Below are positions 1 through 10,844 of a stretch of 64,000 nucleotides of DNA, piece by piece (within the stretch, counting starts at the first letter, position 1; each line of letters opens with the position of its first letter). A model generated the notes under the pieces. It did no database searches. It was not told the origin of the DNA and saw nothing but the letters and a program-made list of their open reading frames with translations. The position numbers and the translations under genes are program-made. This stretch comes from Neodiprion pinetum (taxonomy: Eukaryota > Arthropoda > Insecta > Hymenoptera > Diprionidae), in the NCBI RefSeq assembly GCF_021155775.2, contig NC_060232.1, positions 20,901,922-20,965,921 of the forward strand, given 5' to 3'.

Positions 1-238
1 CATGTAAAAAAAAGTTTTGAATTGAATTATATCGAATTGGGTGAGTAAAAACTTTATTCAAAAATATGGAGAATAAAACATTCCTTGCAAACGTTAAGGC
101 ATTTTTATAGAGTTGCGTGCGATAAACCACAACTGTAATATAATTAGTAGTATCAATCCACATTCCATTCACATGAAGAAAAAGTTACAAGCACAATCAA
201 AAGAAAATAAAAAAGATGTAGATACCTGAGCATGCAAA

Positions 239-1303
239 TCAGGTACAAATGTGTAGGTGATCATGTAATTTGGTTAAATTCACTGTGGTGGGCCGATCGG
301 ATTCATCCTGAAATTCGGTCTGCTGCAAGTTTTCACCTACAGATAAGTTACTAATAAATAACGACAATGGAAATACACAGAAATGTGTCACACACGATTT
401 TTCTGTAACAGAGCACTTTATAATCTGTAGGTAATTAACCGCTTCGACGGCATTGACGCAATAGTGCATCACATCAACGTGTCTTCATGCACACTGAGTT
501 TTCTCTGACCTAAAAGGGATTAATAGTTTCAGATCTTACCAAATAACGTTGGGATACTGCCTTTTGGTAAAGTTATATAATTTTTACTTTTCTTCTGAAA
601 GCAAGAGGGTTCAAAGTGGTCGGAACACAGAAAGCTATCACTTGATGGAGACCACGGTCCAATGTTTATATTTGCGATCCACTGCTTCATAATATCAGGT
701 TCATCCAATGGGAACCTACATGACAAGCAGAATTTAAATTTATTAATTCACACGTTATGTTGCATTGAGTAACGGTACTTACTTGAAGAATGAATAGCCA
801 TGTCCATATTCCCTTAATCGGTGACAAGATGAACACTCTGATTTTGGGTTATCAAATATAGTTGGTACACTGTTCTTTTTCAATGTAATTAGGAATCCTG
901 TCCTATCGAAGCAGTCATTTGCAAAATGAGCTGAACAGAATGTGCTATTTCGGTTTGGCTTCCAGTCCTTCCTCTTCATTACTTTTAACCACTGCTGAAG
1001 GCGCAACACATCTTTCACGGGAAATCTACATATCGAATTATAATTTAATCCCTGAGTCAATAATACCCGAGTTTTCAAATTCAATTATAATAAGATCGGT
1101 TCATAATTCAAATATTGTGAATTTTTACTGACCCGATTCGTACGTTATAATACTCGTTAAATATAATTAGTAAATACTTCGTATGCTGACATAACCTCTG
1201 CAAGTTATCATTTGCAGAACGCTTCAGCGTTGTATACTCACTTGTGAAATGATCGCCCACTATATTTTGATTGCTTTGTTTTGCAAAAAACGCAGGTACT
1301 CAT
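239..1303 (-). CDS. Tandem THAP-domain protein (four-exon gene)
   Basis: Exons 1303-1242, 1025-783, 715-540 and 336-239 join in frame (62+243+176+98 = 579 nt, 192 residues plus stop). Every intron starts GT (GTGAGT, GTAAGT, GTAAGA) and ends TAG. The start is the ATG four codons before the first zinc cysteine, the usual THAP position. Domain 1 has Cys4, Cys7, Cys51, His54, the FP pair at 22-23, Trp33 and a closing SVPTIF near 73-78. Domain 2 has Cys85, Cys88, Cys132, His135, FP at 103-104, Trp114 and IPTLF near 157-161. A short tail follows with no further domain. THAP domains are zinc-dependent sequence-specific DNA-binding folds, so a nuclear DNA-binding protein is expected. Whether it is a host regulator or a domesticated transposon gene cannot be told. 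Exon phases repeat between the domains, which suggests exon duplication. Confidence 0.85.
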
Positions 1304-1366
1304 TGTTACCTCAATAATTGTTACTGCAATTTTCCATCGCAATCGATTATATACACATACATATAT

Positions 1367-1370
<4 letters not shown>

Positions 1371-1403
<33 letters not shown>
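1371..1403. repeat. (TA)n microsatellite
   Basis: An uninterrupted run of about 16 TA dinucleotides, 70 bases upstream of the THAP gene's start codon. Confidence 0.95.
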
Positions 1404-1405
<2 letters not shown>

Positions 1406-1608
1406 GAAGTGACAAGAATCTGTACAAAATGGCTACCGTTCAATTGGCGTGACGGCACCACGCTTAATCCAATCCAGTGTATATATATATCAGTGATTTA
1501 GACAGAGGAAACTGGAGGAAACGAGATGGAGGTCAATTACTTTCTCTCTCTGTCATATTGCTACGCTGCTGAATAGAAAGAGACTGAGGTTAACTTGCAC
1601 TAGTGCCT

Positions 1609-1823
1609 TGTTACGTTCCGAGAGGAATGTTGCGAGTTAGTTCTGATTCACTACGTGAGTTGTGTTATATTCTTTGCTTAATGAAGCTCAGAAATCTGCT
1701 GATCAGCACACGTTTATTTACATAATCTCCGTCAGGTTCTCAATTGTGAGATTTACAATGATTATGTAACTGATGTTACTGCTTATCACAGTTACTAGCT
1801 GCTACTGAGTTATGAAAGTGCTG
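1609..1823. repeat. LTR copy A, part 1 of 3
   Basis: This piece starts TGTTACGTTCCG and aligns by eye with the start of the solo LTR at 12915. The LTR is cut here by the insertion at 1824-3625 and continues at 3632. No clear target duplication was found for copy A. Confidence 0.75.
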
Positions 1824-3625
1824 TGACGTCGGAACGGTACCTAGTGGAAATCTCCAGATGCTAGACACCGGAAACATTCACACACAGCTACAGCTAGACT
1901 CACATCAGTAGTTTGGGTCGAACGGTAATCGAACGAACCGAAGAAGGAGAAATTGTTGGATAAAAGATTTAATTTGGCTTACCTTTTTGAGAATATTCTG
2001 GGTGTGATGACTTGCAGCGTAGATTGGTGAGAGGTTTTAGCGGAATAACTGACTCTAATATATTTGGATACTTTGATTAACTTTGATTTATTTTATAAGT
2101 TCGATATTTAAAAGTCACAAAAACGGAGTTACACAGTGTAAGATCTTAAACTTAATATGACACAATGGAGTTTAAGCTCGTTGGACTTTTGGGCAGAGTA
2201 ACGTTGTATTAAAGTTTAAATGCAAAAGGCTAAAGGATTTTACCGCGAGACTGTACCGGAACTAGATGACGAATCTGGAGGTAGAAACCAAGAGGACGAT
2301 CGAGTGATCGGTCGCCGTTTTTATAGGGGTCGATCGTTGCGCAGAACGATCCCCCTCTTTAGTTTTTTGGTCACCTTTGCGCACCTCCCTCCTTTTTCTA
2401 GGAATTAATTAGGGCACGACATCCTCGCGCATGCACGCCTGTTATCTTAGTCCATTAGCTATTACTATATTGTAGGTTTTTACGTATGGTATATCGCTGT
2501 TTGGTGCGGTGGTGTAGGTGCGTGGACTTTGTTCCGTAGTTCTCTGAACTGCGTGAGCTTTTCGTTGAGGCGCCAGCCCCCTTTCTGGCGCCCCTCAGCC
2601 ACTTAACTTCTTCCTGTCTACCTCTTAATGTTTTTGCTATCTTGCTCGTTACAAAGCCCATATTTCATTTTGGTTACCTGTCGTTTGTTAGTTTTATGGC
2701 TATTTCTATGTAGAGTTACATATGTATCATAGTCGACTACTGTCGTTATTAACCTGGAGTACAATAGCGATTGTTTATAAAACATAGTTTGTTATTTGCT
2801 TAACATTATTAGAATCGCGCTGCTGCGAATATCCTTAGCTGTTTGTGTTATAACTATCTTAACAGATTTAGAGTATTTAGTAATTTGATAATTCATGGCT
2901 TTAGAGCAGGTTTACATGTGTGCTTTTGTATATAACTCCCTTCTGTAATTGTTAATTCTTATATGAATCGGCTTGGAAGCTTCTAGAACGTTTTCGTTTC
3001 GTCGGTAAGTTCCCTAATGTATTTTCTAGGTGAAGCTCTGTTGGCTCCACATTGGAGATCTGCATTGCCTTCAAAACGTTGCGCGTGTTGCCTACAATAC
3101 GGCGTTGCGGAAGAAGGTATAGTTCATGCTGGGTAATTAGCATTCACGGTTTGATGGTTTTGCAGCCTCTGGTTTTATGGGTTGCAGCAGTGCTATCTTT
3201 ACATTATATTGGTTATGCATTTATCTATGGTTTTACAGTCTTCTATACTCCGGGCTATATAGTAAAGCGTATGTTGCTTATAGTATAGCTCTCACCTCCG
3301 AATGCACAAATGGCATTGTTGAGTGCTATATAATAATTGGGTATAATTATGTTAGTTAATTATAGTGTTAATATGATAGTGATATATAATAACGCATAAT
3401 AGTATTATAGTTCTCTGTAGTGCGGAGATCTCGTAACATGGTTTTTAAGCCTCGGCTAGTGAATTTCATAGTTATTTCCATCTAGGGATATTCCAAATAG
3501 TTAGACAGTTGTTTCAATTTCTTATGGTTACAAGATTCTCGTACTTCGAGTTTGGTTAGTTGATAAGAGTAACATGCAGTAATAATAGTCGATAAAACAT
3601 ACGGACGTTCCGGTCGGATGTTACA
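1824..3625 (-). mobile_element. 1.8-kb LTR-like insertion (TG...CA, 6-bp TSD)
   Basis: The insertion is flanked by the direct repeat GTGCTG at 1818-1823 and 3626-3631. It starts TG and ends CA, and its two ends are imperfect inverted repeats (CTGTGACGTC against CTGTAACATC). It holds no convincing reading frame. Its portion near 3180-3560 resembles 11690-12390, so it belongs to a dispersed family. A long solo LTR is the simplest reading, and a non-autonomous DNA element is possible. Confidence 0.6.
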
Positions 3626-3631
3626 GTGCTG

Positions 3632-4078
3632 AGTTTAAGTATTCTATAATTTCGATTCTATGAAGTTCTGATCTGTTCTCTTTGATGTCTAGAATTTGAA
3701 AGTATCTATTCTGTTCAATGTCTAAAATTTGGATAGCTGTTCTGTTCTTAATATGGGTTAAATTGATGGAAAAGGTAGGAGGAGCGTATGATTGGTTAAG
3801 TTTGGTTAATATCGAAGGGTAAGGTTTCTGGTTGGTTGATAATATTCTGGCAGGGAGTTAGCGCGAAAGGGTTGGTTTAGGGAACAAGCGATGGAGCGTT
3901 AATTAGTCTCATTGCCATTAAGATAAGGCGCTATCCTTACTTCTGAGATTAAGGGATTATCTGTTTGAGTCACTGTAGCTGCGATCGTAAATTAAGGGTT
4001 TTGTGCGGAAGCCAATGTTGGAAGATTTGATAGTCAAAAGCGAAGAAAGGAAAAAATATATGTACCATATATGTATAG
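3632..4078. repeat. LTR copy A, part 2 of 3
   Basis: Aligns with roughly 13270-13785 of the solo LTR, including the shared stretch AGTTCTGATCTGTTCTC. It ends where the Helitron enters at 4079 and resumes at 11479. Confidence 0.75.
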
Positions 4079-4371
4079 TCTTTCTTAATATATATAAATC
4101 TCGTGTCACAATGTTTGTCCTCAATGGACTCCTAAACCACTTAACCGATTATAATAAAATACGCACACCATGTGCAGTTCGATCCAACTTGAGAGATAGG
4201 ATAGTTTAAATCTCAAATTATAGTCGCAATTTTAATTTATTGCTAATTATTTGTCTGTTATTATTTAACAGTCACAATTATCTGTTAACTCCAAATGATT
4301 CTAACAGATGTCGATACCTTTCGACTGGGTTGAGTAAGTAATCAATAGATGGCGCTGCTATGGTAAATCTA

Positions 4372-4651
4372 TGGGTTGGAAGGTAGTGAAGTTGTCCACT
4401 TAGTTGATAGCAGGCCCACTGCTGCTGTGTTCAATGATAAGGTGTACTCAAATAATTAACACTTTGATTAATAGTAACAACGGAATTTATTAAAGATATA
4501 AAGAGTACAAGAGATATGTAAAGCTTAAGCGTCGACACGTGAATGCCGCGCGAGAGTCACCATGTTCCCCTCTCGCCTTCTTGGCTTTCTCCTACTTCGC
4601 CGCTACTCCCACTCTAGCGCTTAGAGAGAGACCGAGTATCTATACCCCACA
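4372..4651 (-). repeat. Gypsy-1 3' LTR
   Basis: 280 bp, starting TGTGGGGTATAG and ending CCAACCCA on the minus strand. It is nearly identical to 9903-10192 but lacks a 10-bp stretch (GTTGATGAGC) found there. Confidence 0.93.
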
Positions 4652-4664
4652 TACTCCCCCCCGA
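4652..4664 (-). other. Gypsy-1 polypurine tract
   Basis: On the minus strand a run of seven G followed by AGTA abuts the 3' LTR, the expected place for plus-strand priming. Confidence 0.7.
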
Positions 4665-4958
4665 GTGTTAACGACAATAAACAATCTTTGTTATTTATTA
4701 CAAGTGGAGAAAATATGTTAATCTTTTAATATATAACGCTTTACGTTTTATACAAGATTTCTTAAATCTAAGTATAGAAAAATATAATAGAAAACTTAAA
4801 ATTACGTTATTCTATTTTACATTTGGTGCGAAGCTAACCTTTGGTTTGCGCGCGTAGGTTCGAATAGCAGGTACCTGCTCCGGCGCTAAGAGATTTTCGA
4901 TATCCTCTCTTACAAAATACGCAGGTTTTACATTTTCGATGCTTACGCTACGAGTTGT

Positions 4959-7892
4959 TCAGTTCACATCAATGTCGAAAATTCGATCGGACACGCGTTC
5001 AACAACTTTGTGCGGACCTGTGTACGGGTGCTCGAGCGACTTTTTTATCGTACTATTAACTCTAAGCCATACACGTGAGCAAGTGCTTGAATCTTTGTGA
5101 ACAAAAATGCGCTTCTTATGGCGATGCTCGACCGGAACAGGCTTAACCGCGCGCATGTGCTCGCGGAATTCTTCGAGAAAGATTTGCGGGTTCGGTGTGA
5201 AATCGTCAGAGAGAACGAATTCGCCAGGAATACGCAGTGTTGTTCCATAAACATATTCTGCCGGTGACGCGCCAGTATCAAGAACATTTGATCGAAGACC
5301 AAGCATTACAGTGGACAAAACGCGTGTCCAATTGCTTGTCTTGTGACACATTATGGCTGCTTTTAGGCATCTGTGCCAGCGCTCGATAAGGCCATTTGCG
5401 GCAGGATGATACGGAGTCGTACAAATTTTCCTACAACCGGATAATTGCATAAGTGCAGTAAAAGGTTGACCTTCGAATTGGCCGCCCTGGTCACTTGTTA
5501 CCGTTTCTGGCGCTCCAAAACGAGTGATCCAATGATCTATAAAAGCACGACAAACTGTTTCAGCTTCTATATCTTTTAGCGGAACGGCTTCCGTCCACCG
5601 TGAAAAACGATCGATCATGGTAAGAAGATACCTGTAGCCATCGCTAATTGGCAAGGGTCCTACAATATCTATATGCACGTGTTTAAATCTACCGTCTGGC
5701 GCTACAAATTCAGCGGGTGCGACATGCGTATGTCGTGAAACTTTCGACTGCTGACATTCTAAACATTCTTTACACCACGTTGCGATATCTTTATGCATTT
5801 TAGGCCAAACGTAGCGTTTGCGAATAACACGATCAGTTACCTTTGCACCCGGGTGCGCCTGAGTGTGGAAAAGATCGAAAACTTGTTTTCGTAAAGCTTT
5901 CGGTATTACCGGTCTTAACGTATCGCCTGCTAAATCGCAGAGAAGTGACGTGTGTGTTGGGCCCCACTGAATTCGCTTGAGATTAAGGGAAGATTCAGTG
6001 GATTCCAGAAGTTCTTTTAACTCTTCGTCGTTTTCTTGCAATTTTGCAAGTTCTTGCAAACTAAATTCAGTAGCAAGAGCGAGAGAGTCAACGCGCGATA
6101 AAGAATCGGCAACGACGTTTTCTGGGCCTGGCAAATACAAAATTTTTGTCGAGAATTGCGAAAGAAACGAAAGCTGTCGAATTTGACGAGGCGATTTCTT
6201 ATCAGTACGTTGCTGAAAAGCAAACGTAAGTGGTTTGTGATCTGTCACAAAAGTGAAGTCCCGAGCATCAAGAAAATACTTGAAGTACTTGGTGGCTTCA
6301 AAAAGAGCTGTTAGTTCTCGATCGTACGCGCTGTAATTACGTTGCGCTGGCGTGAACTTGCGTGAAAAGAAAGCAAGGGGTTTCCACGCGCCGTCGATCT
6401 TTTGCTCCAACGCGGCACCCATACCGACGTCGGATGCATCAGAGACTAATCTTGTTTCAGCTCCGTCTGAAGGATGAAACAAGAGAGTAGCGTTTGCAAT
6501 ACTGTTTTTAACATCGTTAAATGCTTTTTCTGACTCAGGCGTCCAAGCAATTGGTCGCTTGTCGTTCTTTTTAGAGTCTTTGAGAAAGTCATTTAACGGT
6601 GCTTGAATCTGTGCAGCGTGTGGGATGTTGCGTCTATAAAAATTCGCGATCCCGAGGAAGCGTCTTAATTCTAATCTATTTTCCGGTTTGGGAAAATCGA
6701 GAATAGCACGAACTTTCTCTTCGGTTGGCTTGCAACCATTGCTGTTAATTAGATGTCCCAAAAATTCGATTTCTTCTTTTCCGAATTCGCATTTTGAGAC
6801 GTTAATGAGCGCGCCTATGTCTTTAAGTCGACTACAAACTATGCGCAAGTGCTCTCCATGCTGTTCGGCATTGTCAGAGGCGATGAGAATATCATCAATG
6901 TAAGCAAATACGAAATCTAAATCGCCAAGAGCACGAAAAATGTGACGTTGAAACGTTTGACTTGCATTTTTCAAACCAAACGTCATACGCGTAAACTCGA
7001 ATAATCCGAACGGTGTAATTACTGCCGTTTTTGGGATATCTTTTTCGGCTATACGTATTTGATTGTACGCTTTATACAAATCAATTTTTGAAAATATGCG
7101 TTTACCGTGTAAATTTGCTGAAAAGTCATGCAAATGCGGTACCGAAAAGTTATCGGGCTCCGTCATTGCATTTAATCTACGATAGTCGCCGCAGATACGC
7201 CATGTCTTGTCTTTTTTTACAGTCATGTGAACTGGACTTGCATACTTGCTTTCAGAAATACGACAATGACCAAGTTTTAAAAGACGTTTAAAATCAGCTT
7301 TCGCGATTTTTAATTTTTCCGGCGATAAACGACGCAGGCGTTCGGCTACAGGCCTACCATTGGTAACGATGTGGTGGACAATGTCCTCCTCATCGTTGCC
7401 TGTTTGTGGGAGCGGTTTTGGTTCTGCTTTGCCTGTGATTTCAGGGAAATCAGACAAAACTTTAGCGTACACGTCCGCGATTTCAACAACGTTAAATGAA
7501 AATGCTGCAACTTTTTTAACAACACCGCGGGTAAACGCATTTGTTTTTGGATCTATGAGCCTACTGTTTTTTAAATCGGGAAGTAAGCCATAGTGTTTTA
7601 GAAGATCGGCTCCTATAATTGGGTGCGATACATCTGCAACGCAAAAGTTCCACGTAATCGGTCGTATTCCGAGATGAAGAGTACGAAATTCGTTACCGTA
7701 AGTATCTATACTCGTGTTGTTTGCAGCAAAAAGTTTAAAAAAATTCGGATTTTTATTAGCTGGGTTTCCAGCGGGTAAAAGCGATATTTCCGCGCCCGTG
7801 TCGATCAAGAAAGTCTCTGCAGTCGTTTGATCGAAAACGTGAAGTCGCGAGGAAAGTTGTTGTTGTTGAGTAATGACTTCTGAGGCAGATAG
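4959..7892 (-). CDS. pol: Gypsy-1 pol (protease, RT, RNase H, integrase)
   Basis: The frame stays open from the codon after the gag stop to 4959. Numbering from the Ile-Asp-Thr-Gly protease motif taken as residue 2, the aspartic protease has DTGAE at 3-7. RT carries IDLYKAY near 242 and catalytic YIDD at 303-306. RNase H begins at SDAS near 456. The integrase has its HHCC zinc region at about 648-686 and the triad Asp714, Asp773, Glu808, with exact DD35E spacing. No frameshift or premature stop was seen, so the product may be functional. There is no ATG ahead of the protease motif, and the frame is the same as gag, so expression as a gag-pol readthrough product is inferred. Confidence 0.93.
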   Translation of the reverse strand, partial: LSASEVITQQQQLSSRLHVFDQTTAETFLIDTGAEISLLPAGNPANKNPNFFKLFAANNTSIDTYGNEFRTLHLGIRPITWNFCVADVSHPIIGADLLKHYGLLPDLKNSRLIDPKTNAFTRGVVKKVAAFSFNVVEIADVYAKVLSDFPEITGKAEPKPLPQTGNDEEDIVHHIVTNGRPVAERLRRLSPEKLKIAKADFKRLLKLGHCRISESKYASPVHMTVKKDKTWRICGDYRRLNAMTEPDNFSVPHLHDFSANLHGKRIFSKIDLYKAYNQIRIAEKDIPKTAVITPFGLFEFTRMTFGLKNASQTFQRHIFRALGDLDFVFAYIDDILIASDNAEQHGEHLRIVCSRLKDIGALINVSKCEFGKEEIEFLGHLINSNGCKPTEEKVRAILDFPKPENRLELRRFLGIANFYRRNIPHAAQIQAPLNDFLKDSKKNDKRPIAWTPESEKAFNDVKNSIANATLLFHPSDGAETRLVSDASDVGMGAALEQKIDGAWKPLAFFSRKFTPAQRNYSAYDRELTALFEATKYFKYFLDARDFTFVTDHKPLTFAFQQRTDKKSPRQIRQLSFLSQFSTKILYLPGPENVVADSLSRVDSLALATEFSLQELAKLQENDEELKELLESTESSLNLKRIQWGPTHTSLLCDLAGDTLRPVIPKALRKQVFDLFHTQAHPGAKVTDRVIRKRYVWPKMHKDIATWCKECLECQQSKVSRHTHVAPAEFVAPDGRFKHVHIDIVGPLPISDGYRYLLTMIDRFSRWTEAVPLKDIEAETVCRAFIDHWITRFGAPETVTSDQGGQFEGQPFTALMQLSGCRKICTTPYHPAANGLIERWHRCLKAAIMCHKTSNWTRVLSTVMLGLRSNVLDTGASPAEYVYGTTLRIPGEFVLSDDFTPNPQIFLEEFREHMRAVKPVPVEHRHKKRIFVHKDSSTCSRVWLRVNSTIKKSLEHPYTGPHKVVERVSDRIFDIDVN

Positions 7893-8786
7893 TCATTGCC
7901 CATTTTCTGGGTTGTCTACCCATTTGCATGGCTTTTCGTTGGTGCCACGACAGAATTTCGCCTTCTTTCCGAATTTCTGGTGTGTCCAACACAAATCTTT
8001 GTTGCTATTGCGATTTTTGGAAGGAGCACGATCGCGACTTTTTGAGCGAAACGTTTTTTCGAGAGAATTAACTTTCGTCGCGAGATTCGCTAAATCTTTG
8101 CGAATTTGTTCAAGCGTACTTGTAAGATCATTCGTTTGCGGAACTGATTGCGCTGTTGATGCCGCGGAAACAAACTGAGGCGAGTTATACATAATTTCGT
8201 TAGCCAAATCAGCGGCTTTGGCTAAATCATCGTTGCTTTCGTAAGTGTTTGTAACTAATATGCCTCGAATTGTTGGCTGTAGATGATCTAAAAATATCGA
8301 TTTGATTGCAGTTTCATCAAGCCGGTTATCTACGTTGAGACTACGTATTCTGTTAAGTATCAACGATGGCTTTCCCTCAGTTAGGACTTGTCCTTTTAAC
8401 AGTTGACGTAAACGCGCTTCAGAAGAAGCTGAATACGCTGAAATCAGCCTTTCTTTTATTCTCACATACGGATCTGCTATATTAGCATCGGTGACGATAT
8501 CGCGACACGTTTGACCGATCTCATAATCGAGAGCACCTAAAACGTAATCTGCTTTTGTCCTATCAACCGTTATATGCGCGTTACGGAACGAGGCTTCAAT
8601 TTGTAGGAACCAGTAAGCTGGATCGTTTCGAAAGAACGGCGGAAGTTTCGGAACTCGCGTTGCTTCGATTTGCGGTTGTGGTGCAGGAATTTCTCGTTGT
8701 ACCTGCCCCGCTTGAAGCTGACCTAACTGCTCTTGTAGCTGAGCAATTTGCGCTTGTGCCGCAGCAAATGCAGCCGCGTCTCCCAT
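7893..8786 (-). CDS. gag: Gypsy-1 gag
   Basis: 297 residues from ATG at 8786. A Gln/Ala-rich start is followed by a capsid-like region (an FF..DP..WF..IE pattern near residues 50-65). The C-terminus is Cys/His-rich (C..H...G..A..C....PC.W), as in the CHCC gag of CsRn1-type elements rather than a standard CCHC knuckle. It forms the particle shell. The stop is TGA at 7893-7895, followed directly by CTA, and pol continues in the same frame. Confidence 0.9.
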   Translation of the reverse strand: MGDAAAFAAAQAQIAQLQEQLGQLQAGQVQREIPAPQPQIEATRVPKLPPFFRNDPAYWFLQIEASFRNAHITVDRTKADYVLGALDYEIGQTCRDIVTDANIADPYVRIKERLISAYSASSEARLRQLLKGQVLTEGKPSLILNRIRSLNVDNRLDETAIKSIFLDHLQPTIRGILVTNTYESNDDLAKAADLANEIMYNSPQFVSAASTAQSVPQTNDLTSTLEQIRKDLANLATKVNSLEKTFRSKSRDRAPSKNRNSNKDLCWTHQKFGKKAKFCRGTNEKPCKWVDNPENGQ

Positions 8787-9883
8787 TTTTGTGACGGAAA
8801 AATAAAACCTAACTTACGCTTACGAGCGTATTACAATGAAACTAGCTAAGACTAGGTACGCCGCAGGCGTCTCACAATTTTCCTAGTGTACGCACGCAGG
8901 CGTCTCACAAAAATGATAAAAAACTAGGTTTCTAATTTTTATTTTAACGCGCTAAATTTTAACAATATACTTATTTGTTCAAATATCGATTCACTTTGTT
9001 TCGATTCAATATGAAAAACTAAAAGATTCAGTTGTACGTTTTTTATTTTCAAAGAAAAAAGTTTTTAATTTAAAATTAAATTGTATCAGTGACAAAGATA
9101 TCGAAATAGTCGATTTCTAAGTAAAAAGATATCTCATCTCTTTGAATTTCGAAAGAAAGCTTCTCGATTCTCGCTAAACGTAAATACGTTTTCGGTTACG
9201 CGAAGAAATTCGAGCTAACTTTGCGTGTACGTGACGTGTTCAAGGGCGCGGCTCGCGGATGTAAACAATTGATGCCTCTTATCCCGAGAATTCGACGAGT
9301 TATAACCTGACACTTGTTTGTTCGAGTTTTGCTCTCGATCATTTTTTTATTCGCACGCACGCAGTAAATACCTTAAAACAAAGATGATCAGCGATGTTGA
9401 TTCACGATGTCCAGGATGCGAGCTGTCCTTGGCTCGCTGAAGACGATGTTGGTGGCGTTAAATCGATGAAATCCTCCAAGAAAAATCGCGTTGACACCAC
9501 GGCAATGCTGCGATGAAAACTGCGCTGTTGGCTGCGTCGAAACGGGCTGCAAAAGCACGTTGATCGGCTGCTGCCTCGATGATGACGGCTGCGGGACTTG
9601 GCGCGCTTACGCCTTGAAGATGAAGTCGATTTGCAGACCGGGCGTGCTCTCTCGCCCACCGATGTTGAATGGAGAAATCCAGGAGACTGGCAGGCAAGCA
9701 CTGTGCCAATGCCGATGTTGAGAAGTTTTTCTCAAAAGCTGCTCTCTTTTTGTTGAGAAGGGCGAGCAACGAGTGATAACTCGATGAGAATCGTCTTTCT
9801 TTGTGTGACGATGTTGGCTGGATTTTTGTCGATTTTTTTGAATCGATGAACCAGCCTGACGCTGCTAAACACACACTTTTTGT
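8787..9883 (-). other. Gypsy-1 5' leader
   Basis: About 1.1 kb between the primer-binding site and gag. Short open stretches on both strands have no recognisable domain. It is probably untranslated RNA with packaging signals, by position only. Confidence 0.55.
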
Positions 9884-9899
9884 GACAGTCGGGTCACCA
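9884..9899 (-). other. Gypsy-1 primer-binding site (tRNA-Trp-like)
   Basis: TGGTGACCCGACTGTC lies three bases after the 5' LTR. It resembles the complement of a tRNA-Trp 3' end with one C missing. tRNA-Trp priming is known for CsRn1-type elements. Confidence 0.65.
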
Positions 9900-9902
9900 A
9901 TA

Positions 9903-10192
9903 TGGGTTGGAAGGTAGTGAAGTTGTCCACTTAGTTGATAGCAGGCCCACTCCTGCTGTGTTCAATGAGAAGGTGTACTCAAATAATTAACACTTTGATT
10001 AATAGTAACAACGGAATTTATTAAAGATATAAAGAGTACAAGAGATGTGTAAAGCTTAAGCGTTGATGAGCGTCGACACGTGAATGCCGCGCGAGAATCA
10101 CCATGTTCCCCTCTCGCCTTCTTGGCTTTCTCCTACTTCGCCGCTACTCCGACTCTAGCGCTCAGAGAGAGACCAAGTATCTATACCCCACA
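9903..10192 (-). repeat. Gypsy-1 5' LTR
   Basis: 290 bp, TG...CA on the minus strand, nearly identical to 4372-4651. The Helitron sequence resumes right after the duplicated AATCTA. Confidence 0.93.
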
Positions 10193-10844
10193 AATCTACG
10201 AACGTGTCATATAAGCTACATTTTAACAGCATAATTACCACGTGTTGTTGACGCTATAAAATTAATTAAATTTATTTTGTAGTGAACGAAATACCGTACA
10301 TTTCAATTATTTCCACTTTTTAAATTTTTGGTGTTAGCATAGCCGGCCACGTGTTACTTAGACTGAAGTGTAAATTGCATTCATATTATAATGAAGATAA
10401 TACAGTGAAATTAATCCTGTTTTTTACTTATTTGTGCTTCATTGATCAAAACTTTATAACTTAATTTAATTTGAATATATGTATGTAAGTATTATCACAT
10501 AATTATAAAATTTAATTAAAATGTCAATGCAAAAATGATACACAATTTCCTACACTTTTTCAATAGTTGTACAAATATTTTTTTTTATTGTTTTTATTTA
10601 ACCTCTATTAAAAAATATTTAGCACTTATTATTTCAATGTGCTATGATAACAAGTTTTTCAAATTTTTTTTCTTATATTTAAACGATTAAATTAGTATTT
10701 CAATTCTTATTGAAATTATTATTTAAACTCTATAATTTAAATATGTGCATGTCAGTATTATCACATAATTATAAAAGGTAATTAGAATGATTTTAAATTT
10801 TTTTTTTCTCATATTTAAACGATTAATTTATTATTTTCAGTCAA

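Larger units (their letters stand above)
4372..10192 (-). mobile_element. Gypsy-1: nearly intact CsRn1-like Gypsy retrotransposon
   Basis: A complete 5.8-kb element with LTRs at 4372-4651 and 9903-10192, target duplication AATCTA (4366-4371 and 10193-10198), primer-binding site, gag, pol and polypurine tract, all on the minus strand. The LTRs differ by about seven substitutions and one 10-bp indel, so the insertion is fairly recent. The CHCC-type gag ending, the protease and the tRNA-Trp-like primer site fit the CsRn1 clade. No env-like frame is present. It interrupts the Helitron. Confidence 0.93.

Noticed and set aside
9402..9874. Open readings in the Gypsy-1 leader, considered as an env-like gene
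   Set aside because: They are 5' of gag, Ser/Arg-rich and without signal peptide or membrane segment.
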